DNA of 64,000 nt from Geomonas agri. GTDB taxonomy: Bacteria; Desulfobacterota; Desulfuromonadia; Geobacterales; Geobacteraceae. The position numbers and the translations under genes were made by a program. The number at the start of each line of letters is the position of its first letter. The stretch's first letter is position 1. Below the pieces are notes generated by a model that saw only the letters and a list, made by a program, of their open reading frames with translations, did not search any database and was not told where the DNA came from. Positions 58,268 to 64,000 of the stretch are shown in pieces. The stretch is from NCBI RefSeq assembly GCF_020179605.1, contig NZ_JAINZO010000001.1:1772799-1836798 (forward strand). The letters run 5' to 3'.

Positions 58268-59431
58268 GTGCGCAGCGAATTTCTACCCTTTTCCACACCG
58301 ACCATCGAGGACGCCGAGATCAACGAGGTGGTCGACTCTTTACGTTCGGGCTGGATCACCACCGGCCCCAAGGTGAAACGCTTCGAGGAGGAGTTCCGCG
58401 CCTATGTGGGGGCTCCCTTCGCGGTGCCCCTCTCCTCGGCTACCGCCGGGCTGCACCTGACCCTGCTCGCCCTGAAGTTCAAGGAGGGGGACGAGGTGAT
58501 CACCACGCCGATGACCTTCGCCTCCACGGTTAGCATCTGCGTCCTGTGCGGATTGAAACCGGTCCTGGTCGACATCGAGCCGGGCACCCTCAACCTGGAC
58601 GTCACCCGTGTGCGCGAGAAGATCACCCCGCGCACCCGGGCCATCATCCCGGTGCACTTTGCCGGGCAGCCCTGCGACATGGACCCGATCTTCGCGCTGG
58701 CGCGCGAGTTCAACCTCACCGTGATCGAGGACGCGGCCCACGCCGCCGGGACCGAGTACAAGGGGCGCAAGATCGGCTCCCTCGACTCCGTCTCCATCTT
58801 CTCCTTTCACCCCAATAAGAACATCACCACTGGTGAGGGGGGCATGGTCTGCACCCCGGACGAGGCGCTCGCCGAAGAGGTGTCGCTCTTAAAGTTCCAC
58901 GGCATGAGCCGCGAGGCGTGGAAGCGCTTCGCCGCCAGCGGCACCCCCAACTACGACATCGTGCTCCCCGGGTTCAAGTACAACATGATGGACATCCAGG
59001 CCGCCATCGGCATCCACCAGCTCCCCAAGCTGGACGGCTTCATCGACCGGCGCACCGAGATCGCCCACTTCTACAACAAGGAACTGGCCGACGTCGCCGA
59101 ACTGTGCCTCCCGGCATACGCCCCCTACCCCCAGCGCCACGCCTGGCATCTCTACACCCCGCTGGTTAAGATCGAGCACCTCTCTATCGACCGCGACGGT
59201 TTCATGGCCAAGCTCAAGGAGCTCAACATCGGCAGCGGGCTGCACTACAAGGCAGTGCACCGCCATTCCTGGTACCAGGCCAACCTGCCGCAACCGGAAA
59301 ACGCGCTTCCCAACGCCGACTACGCCTCCGACCGGATACTGTCGCTGCCGTTGTTCCCCAAGATGACCGAGGACGACGCCCGCGACGTGGTCGAGGCAGT
59401 GAAAACCGTGATAGCAAGGAACCGTAAATGA
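58268..59431 (+). CDS. arnB: UDP-4-amino-4-deoxy-L-arabinose aminotransferase ArnB
   Basis: A 387-residue PLP aminotransferase of the DegT/DnrJ/EryC1 family. Visible: FSTPTIEDAEINEVVDSLRS at the start, VIEDAAHAAGTEYKGRKIG, and the PLP lysine in FSFHPNKNITTGEGGMV. It adds the amino group from glutamate to the 4-keto sugar. The start is GTG after CGGAGGCCAC. Its stop overlaps the arnC start by four bases. Confidence 0.93.
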   Translation: MRSEFLPFSTPTIEDAEINEVVDSLRSGWITTGPKVKRFEEEFRAYVGAPFAVPLSSATAGLHLTLLALKFKEGDEVITTPMTFASTVSICVLCGLKPVLVDIEPGTLNLDVTRVREKITPRTRAIIPVHFAGQPCDMDPIFALAREFNLTVIEDAAHAAGTEYKGRKIGSLDSVSIFSFHPNKNITTGEGGMVCTPDEALAEEVSLLKFHGMSREAWKRFAASGTPNYDIVLPGFKYNMMDIQAAIGIHQLPKLDGFIDRRTEIAHFYNKELADVAELCLPAYAPYPQRHAWHLYTPLVKIEHLSIDRDGFMAKLKELNIGSGLHYKAVHRHSWYQANLPQPENALPNADYASDRILSLPLFPKMTEDDARDVVEAVKTVIARNRK

Positions 59432-60366
59432 CACCCTACCTTTCCGTCGTGGTTCCCGTGTACAACGAGGAAGGGAACCTGGACAACCTGATGCAGCGCC
59501 TCTACCCGGCACTGACCGGCATGAAGCGCCCCTTCGAGATCATCTTCACCGACGACGGCAGCCGCGACCGTTCGCTGAAGATCCTGAAACGCCTGGCGCA
59601 CGACTACCCCGAGGTGCGGGTAATCGAGTTTAACGGCAACTTCGGCCAGCACATGGCCATCATGGCCGCCTTCGAGATCAGCCGGGGCGAGATCGTGGTC
59701 ACCCTGGACGCGGATCTGCAGAACCCGCCCGAGGAGATCCCCAAGCTGGTGGCGGAGATGGAGAACGGGCACGACGTGGTGGGGACCATCCGGCAAAACC
59801 GCCAGGACTCGGTCTTCCGCAAGAGTGCCTCGCGCCTGGTCAACATCACCACCCGCAAGATGACCGGCATGAAGATGACCGACTACGGCTGCATGCTCAG
59901 GGCCTACCACAGAAACGTGGTGAACAACATCAACCGCTGCCGCGAGACGAGTACCTTCATCCCGGCCCTGGCGCAGACCTTCGCCTCGAGCCCCAGCGAG
60001 ATCGAGGTGGCGCACGCGGAGCGCAGCGAGGGAGAAAGCAAGTACTCCTTCTACAAGCTGATCCGCCTCAATTTCGACCTGATGACCGGGTTCTCCGTGG
60101 TGCCGTTGCAGCTGTTCGCCCTGACCGGCATCGTCACCGCGCTGGGCGCCCTCGCCTTCGCCCTGTTCCTGCTGGTCAGGCGCTTCGTGGTCGGCGCCGA
60201 GGTGGAAGGGGTGTTCACCCTGTTCGCCATCCTGTTCTTCTTCATCGGCATCACCATCTTCGGGATCGGGATCGTGGGGGAATACGTGGGGAGGATCTAC
60301 CAGGAGGTGCGGCACAGACCGCGTTACGTGGTACGCAGGGTCTACGGAGGAAGCGATGAAGGATAA
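59428..60366 (+). CDS. arnC: Undecaprenyl-phosphate Ara4FN transferase ArnC
   Basis: A 312-residue GT2 glycosyltransferase. SVVVPVYNEEGNLDNLMQRL, IFTDDGSRDRSL and VVTLDADLQNPPEEIPKL are the nucleotide-sugar and metal-binding motifs; two membrane segments lie near residues 225-280 (GFSVVPLQLFALTGIVTALG, LFAILFFFIGITIFGIGI). It transfers formylated Ara4N to undecaprenyl phosphate. Its end overlaps the next start by 11 bases. Confidence 0.93.
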   Translation: MTPYLSVVVPVYNEEGNLDNLMQRLYPALTGMKRPFEIIFTDDGSRDRSLKILKRLAHDYPEVRVIEFNGNFGQHMAIMAAFEISRGEIVVTLDADLQNPPEEIPKLVAEMENGHDVVGTIRQNRQDSVFRKSASRLVNITTRKMTGMKMTDYGCMLRAYHRNVVNNINRCRETSTFIPALAQTFASSPSEIEVAHAERSEGESKYSFYKLIRLNFDLMTGFSVVPLQLFALTGIVTALGALAFALFLLVRRFVVGAEVEGVFTLFAILFFFIGITIFGIGIVGEYVGRIYQEVRHRPRYVVRRVYGGSDEG

Positions 60367-61267
60367 AGTGGTCGTCTGTGCCTACCATAACGTCGGCTAC
60401 CGCTGCCTGGAGGAACTGCTCCGGCAGGGCGCCGACGTCCGTCTCGTGTTCAGCCACGAGGACTCCCCCGGCGAGGAGATCTGGTTCCAGTCGGTGCGCG
60501 CCCTGGCTGCGCGCCACGGCATCCCGTGCATCACCAGCAGCATCAACGATACGGAGAACCTTGCCATGCTGGCGGACCTCGCTCCGGACTTCCTGCTCTC
60601 CTTCTACTACCGCAACATGATCACCCCGCAGGTGCTGTCGCTGGCCACGCGCGGCGCCCTCAACCTGCACGGCTCCTACCTGCCGCGCTACCGCGGACGG
60701 GTGCCGGTCAACTGGGCGGTAATCAAGGGAGAGCGTGCCACCGGTGCCACGCTGCACTACATGGTGGAGAAGCCGGATGCCGGCGAGATCGTGGACCAGG
60801 AACAGGTAGAGATCGCCTTCGAGGATACGGCCTTCGACGTCTTCAACAAGGTGACCGAGGCCGCGGTGACGGTGCTGCGGCGCAGCTGGCCGCAGCTGGT
60901 GGCGGGGACCGCGGCGCGCATCCCGATGGATCTCACGGCCGGCAACTACTGCCGTGGCCGCAAACCCGAGGATGGCCGCATCGACTGGAACATGAGCGCA
61001 GTGGAGATCTATAACCTGGTGCGCGGCGTCACCCACCCCTACCCCGGTGCCTTCACCACGTTGCAGGGGAAGAAGCTCCTGGTCTGGCAGGCCTGCCCCG
61101 TCGAGGGGACGGGCGAGCCGGGGCGGGTGCTCTCCACGCAACCTCTCCGGGTAGGTACCGGCAGCGGCGTGCTGGAACTACGCCGCCTGCAGCTCGAAGG
61201 GGCGGCGGAGTTCGACGCCGCGGACTTCGTGCAGACGACCCCGTGCGCCGGCACCCTCCTCACCTGA
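60356..61267 (+). CDS. UDP-Ara4N formyltransferase (ArnA N-terminal activity)
   Basis: A 303-residue stand-alone formyltransferase like the N-terminal half of ArnA. The catalytic triad segment NLHGSYLPRYRGRVPVNWAV contains His in LHGS with the preceding Asn in SFYYRNMI; LHYMVEKPDAGEIVDQE carries the conserved Asp. The C-terminal OB-like part binds the tetrahydrofolate. It formylates UDP-Ara4N. Many bacteria have the fused ArnA; this split form, with arnB and arnC between the halves, is the less common layout. Confidence 0.92.
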   Translation: MKDKVVVCAYHNVGYRCLEELLRQGADVRLVFSHEDSPGEEIWFQSVRALAARHGIPCITSSINDTENLAMLADLAPDFLLSFYYRNMITPQVLSLATRGALNLHGSYLPRYRGRVPVNWAVIKGERATGATLHYMVEKPDAGEIVDQEQVEIAFEDTAFDVFNKVTEAAVTVLRRSWPQLVAGTAARIPMDLTAGNYCRGRKPEDGRIDWNMSAVEIYNLVRGVTHPYPGAFTTLQGKKLLVWQACPVEGTGEPGRVLSTQPLRVGTGSGVLELRRLQLEGAAEFDAADFVQTTPCAGTLLT

Positions 61268-61284
61268 CCGAAAGCGGAGACAGC

Positions 61285-62193
61285 ATGCACCAGTACGAAC
61301 CACAGACCGTAGCGCTCAAGGTGGACGTCGATACCTACTGCGGCACCCGTGACGGCATCCCGAACCTGCTGCGCTTGCTAGAAGCCTTCGGGGTCCGCGC
61401 CACCTTCTACTTTTCCCTCGGGCCCGACAACTCGGGCAAGGCCGTGCGCCGCCTGCTGCACAAGGGCTTCCTGGCCAAGATGCTGCGTACCAAGGCGCCG
61501 GCCATGTACGGCTTGAAGACCATGCTCTACGGGACCGTGCTCCCCGCGCCGATGATCGGCAAGGAGCTCTCCGAGGTGATCAGGAGCGTGCGCGATGCCG
61601 GGCACGAGACCGGTATCCACTGCTGGGATCACGTGGAGTGGCACGACCACCTGCACCGGCTCTCCCCCGACCAGGTCGAAGCGGAACTCGGGCGCGCCCG
61701 GGCCAGTTTCGAGGAGATCTTCGGCGCTCCCGCCGCCACCTGCGCCGCCCCCGGCTGGACCGTGAGCGCCGCGTCACTTGAGGTCCAGGACGGGCTCGGC
61801 CTGGCCTACTGCAGCGACACCAGGGGCGAGTCCCCCTTCTACCCGGTGTTGAACGGCAGGCGCTTTGGGACCCTGCAGGTACCTTCCACCTGGCCCACCA
61901 TGGACGAGCTGATCGGGGAGAACGGGGTCGGTCCCGACACGGTGAACGACATCTACGTAAGCCGTCTGCGGTCTGGGCTGAACGTGCACACCATCCATGC
62001 GGAACTGGAGGGGAAGGCCCTCACCCCCGCATTCAAAGACCTGCTCACCCGCCTGACCGGGCGCGGCGTGCGCTTCATGACGCTGGCGGAGGCGGCCACC
62101 GAGTACGGTGCCGGTGCCCCCGACTGCGCGGTGTCCATGGGGTACACGGCCGGCCGGGCCATGCCGGTCGCCCTGCAGGGCCCGGCGCTCTAA
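61285..62193 (+). CDS. arnD: ArnD-type deformylase (polysaccharide deacetylase family)
   Basis: A 302-residue NodB-fold enzyme. LKVDVDTYCGTRDGIPNLLRL supplies the catalytic Asp and metal Asp, ATFYFSLGPDNSGKAV is typical of ArnD, and HETGIHCWDHVEWHDHL gives the metal His residues. It removes the formyl group from undecaprenyl-linked Ara4FN so that ArnT can use it. The ATG at 61285 after GCGGAGACAGC is preferred to the frame-opening GTG at 61243, which lies inside the previous gene. Confidence 0.92.
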   Translation: MHQYEPQTVALKVDVDTYCGTRDGIPNLLRLLEAFGVRATFYFSLGPDNSGKAVRRLLHKGFLAKMLRTKAPAMYGLKTMLYGTVLPAPMIGKELSEVIRSVRDAGHETGIHCWDHVEWHDHLHRLSPDQVEAELGRARASFEEIFGAPAATCAAPGWTVSAASLEVQDGLGLAYCSDTRGESPFYPVLNGRRFGTLQVPSTWPTMDELIGENGVGPDTVNDIYVSRLRSGLNVHTIHAELEGKALTPAFKDLLTRLTGRGVRFMTLAEAATEYGAGAPDCAVSMGYTAGRAMPVALQGPAL

Positions 62194-62669
62194 CCGCGGC
62201 CGGGCCAGCGCTGCCCGACCTCGGCATCGCGGAACCAGCGCATCAGCTCACGGTGCGCGTCATCCTCGGCGGCAGGAGACCAGGCGGCGAAGTCTTCCTC
62301 CTTGAAGGGTACGTAGGGTCCGCACTTGAACTCAAAGATGACGCCCCCGGCATCGAGGGAAAGCACGGCGTGCCACCCGCCTACCGGTATCTCCACGACG
62401 CAGGCCTCTTCCCCCAGCACGGCACGTCCCACCACCACACCCCCATCATCAAAGGTCAGCACCACAAAGCGGCCCCGCAGCGGGGTCAGAACCTCCCAGG
62501 TGTGCCGGTGATGATGGGGACGGATGTAGGTACCGGGCTCCATGGCAATGGCCAGGCGCTGTACCGGGTCAGCCAGGTCGGTGTGCAGGTTGCGGTTCAT
62601 GCGCTGGCGTGGCGACTGCCGCGCCTCGGCGCTCAGGCTATTTAGATCATCGTACTCGAGTGTTTTCAT
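62190..62669 (-). CDS. WbuC-family cupin-fold metalloprotein
   Basis: A 159-residue cupin. The metal motif is RPHHHRHTWEVLTPLRGRF, with a second half VVEIPVGGWHAVLSLDAGGV. WbuC-type proteins occur in O-antigen and other surface-sugar clusters and are thought to act on a sugar nucleotide, with no firmly shown reaction. It ends convergently with arnD, overlapping by four bases, so it is a separate transcript. AGGAGTCACAGAC precedes the ATG. Confidence 0.88.
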   Translation of the reverse strand: MKTLEYDDLNSLSAEARQSPRQRMNRNLHTDLADPVQRLAIAMEPGTYIRPHHHRHTWEVLTPLRGRFVVLTFDDGGVVVGRAVLGEEACVVEIPVGGWHAVLSLDAGGVIFEFKCGPYVPFKEEDFAAWSPAAEDDAHRELMRWFRDAEVGQRWPGRG

Positions 62670-62753
62670 GTCTGTGACTCCTGTCAGATAGATGAGGCGC
62701 GTGCGCCGATTCCAGCAGCGCTGTGGCGCCCGGCAGGCTGGTTGGACTGTCCC

Positions 62754-64000
62754 TTATGGTTTTGGTGCCTCTCCTGAGGCGGCCAGTTCCGCGGGTACCG
62801 CGACCACCACCCGCGTCCCCACCCCCAGTTCCGTTTCGATGCGGAGTTCGCCCCCCAGGTACTCGATCTTCTTGCGCACGTTAAACAGGCCGAAACCGCC
62901 GGTACGGCTCTTTTTCGCGGCAACCTCGGCCGGGTCGAAACCGGTGCCGTTGTCGGTGACCTCGATCTGCATGCGCCCCTCGTCGCTGCTCAACCGGATG
63001 CGGGCCAGGCTGCAGTGTGCATGCTTGACCACGTTCAACAGGATCTCGCGCACCGCCTGGAAGATGGAGGCGCGCACCTCGTACCTGAGGGCCAGGGGGG
63101 AGTGGTCGTCGACCAGTTCAAAGTTGAGCCCGTAGTTTTCCCTCAGCTCTTCCGCCAGCCACTTGATGGCCGCGCCCAGCCCTGCGTTGGCGAGGATGGG
63201 GGGGCGCAACTGGAAGGTGAGCGACCGGATGTCCTGGATCGACTGGGACAGGAGCTTGTCGATCTCCTCGGCTAACGTGATGTCCCTCTTGGAGGTCAAC
63301 TCGTTGGCCAGCCACTGCAGCTTGAGCTTCACAAGGATGAGGTGCTGCCCGACCTGGTCGTGCAGCTCCCCGGCGATGCGCTCGCGCTCGCGCTCCTCGG
63401 TGAGGGAGAGTTCCTGGGTCAGGGCCTCCATTTTCTTCTGGTGCTCGAGGATCTGGTCCTCGGCGCGCATGCGCTCCTCGACCTCGGCGCGCAGCCGGGC
63501 GTTGGTCGCGGTAAGCGATTCCGTTCGCGACGCGACCTGGCGCTCCAGCTCGTCGCGGGCGTCCTCCAGGGCCATTTCCGCCAGCTTGCGCTCGGTGATA
63601 TCGATGGTGACCTGGATGGCACAGTCCATCCTGCCGTCGGTGACCAGCGGCCCCAGCACGGTCTCGAACCAGCGCGTAGTGCCGTTGTCACCGAGCCCCG
63701 ACACGATGATCCGTTGCGGGGTCTGCTGCTCGAAGGTCCGCTCCAGTGCGGCGCGGTAGATCTCCGTGCTCTCGCCGGCCAGGTAGTCGTAGGAGCTGGT
63801 TCCGATGACCGTTTCCGGATCGAACCCCTCCGAGCACCTGTTGATGAACTCGATGTTGCCGGCACGGTCGACGTTGGTGACCAGGAACGGGGCGTTCATG
63901 ACCAGGTTGCGGAACTTGAGCTCGCTCTCGGTAAGTTTCAGTTGGAGGTTCTTGCGCTCGGTTATGTCCTGGGCAATGCCGAAGATGACGGTGTCGTCGC
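62754..64000 (-). CDS. PAS-containing NarX-type sensor histidine kinase (5' end outside the window)
   Basis: At least 415 codons; the frame stays open past the window edge, so the start is not here. Visible from the edge inward: the end of one PAS domain (VIFGIAQDITERKNLQLKL), a whole PAS domain (RNLVMNAPFLVTNVDRAGN ... QVTIDITERKLAEMAL), a long coiled coil, the HisKA_3 phosphoacceptor in ERIAGELHDQVGQHL and a HATPase with DNGTGFDP and GGFGLFNVRKKI. The partner would be a LuxR/NarL-type regulator, not seen in the window. Confidence 0.92.
   Translation of the reverse strand, partial: DDTVIFGIAQDITERKNLQLKLTESELKFRNLVMNAPFLVTNVDRAGNIEFINRCSEGFDPETVIGTSSYDYLAGESTEIYRAALERTFEQQTPQRIIVSGLGDNGTTRWFETVLGPLVTDGRMDCAIQVTIDITERKLAEMALEDARDELERQVASRTESLTATNARLRAEVEERMRAEDQILEHQKKMEALTQELSLTEERERERIAGELHDQVGQHLILVKLKLQWLANELTSKRDITLAEEIDKLLSQSIQDIRSLTFQLRPPILANAGLGAAIKWLAEELRENYGLNFELVDDHSPLALRYEVRASIFQAVREILLNVVKHAHCSLARIRLSSDEGRMQIEVTDNGTGFDPAEVAAKKSRTGGFGLFNVRKKIEYLGGELRIETELGVGTRVVVAVPAELAASGEAPKP

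Noticed and set aside
57191-60315. Long minus-strand frames opposite the arn genes
   Set aside because: The plus strand encodes a complete, overlapping arn operon; the minus frames lack motifs and ribosome binding sites.

Overview
The window looks like chromosome from a Geobacteraceae bacterium (Geobacter/Citrifermentans/Geomonas group). The grounds are the surE-pcm-rpoS-apt order, a dicarboxylate TRAP transporter next to a sigma-54 two-component pair, a B12-dependent methylmalonyl-CoA gene cluster, NhaD, a PilZ protein, many GC-rich genes and many dispersed palindromic repeats. This is inferred from gene content; no database was searched.

Layout. 1-12.3 kb: a UbiD-family decarboxylase, then a membrane histidine kinase and NtrC-type regulator, then a dctPQM TRAP transporter that has a textbook sigma-54 promoter and an upstream palindrome, so the pair probably controls the transporter; then nhaD, a Tat-exported YcbK-like protein and a small membrane protein. 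12.3-24.3 kb: an HTH-receiver regulator, a PilZ plus secreted-protein pair, a 43-bp tandem repeat array, a HelD/UvrD-like helicase, two small exported proteins, amrS, an adenosine-specific kinase, a second-type ftsH and a SEC-C/TPR protein.

24,565-36,129 is an 11.6-kb integrative element in the 3' end of tRNA-Arg(CCU), bounded by a 37-bp repeat. It carries two tyrosine recombinases, an ArdC-like protein, a single-chain nuclease-methylase-specificity restriction enzyme, an exported PLD nuclease, a very diverged family-A/T7-like polymerase palm protein, an EXLDI-family protein and a 600-bp non-coding stretch with a long hairpin and short direct repeats. 36.1-44.6 kb returns to backbone: tRNA-Arg, apt, rpoS, pcm, surE, a TrmJ-like methyltransferase, a DedA protein, an L,D-transpeptidase, and meaB / B12-binding subunit / cobO, ending at tRNA-Val(CAC).

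44,530-55,200 is a 10.7-kb phage-derived element in tRNA-Val, bounded by a 55-bp repeat. It has an integrase, two AlpA-like HTH proteins, a RepA-like ATPase, a HK97 major capsid protein, a P27-type small terminase and a tail tape measure protein, but no portal, large terminase, head protease, tail tube, baseplate or lysis gene. All its genes are intact and tightly packed, so a phage satellite with its own capsid and tape measure is at least as likely as a decayed prophage; I regard it as the most interesting item here. In both elements near-identical arm-type repeats flank the element just inside each end, and the tRNA's own terminator has been pushed to the far side of the insert.

55.4-62.7 kb is a complete arn (lipid A Ara4N) operon in which ArnA is split into two separate genes, followed convergently by a WbuC-type cupin, and the window ends inside a PAS/HisKA_3 sensor kinase.
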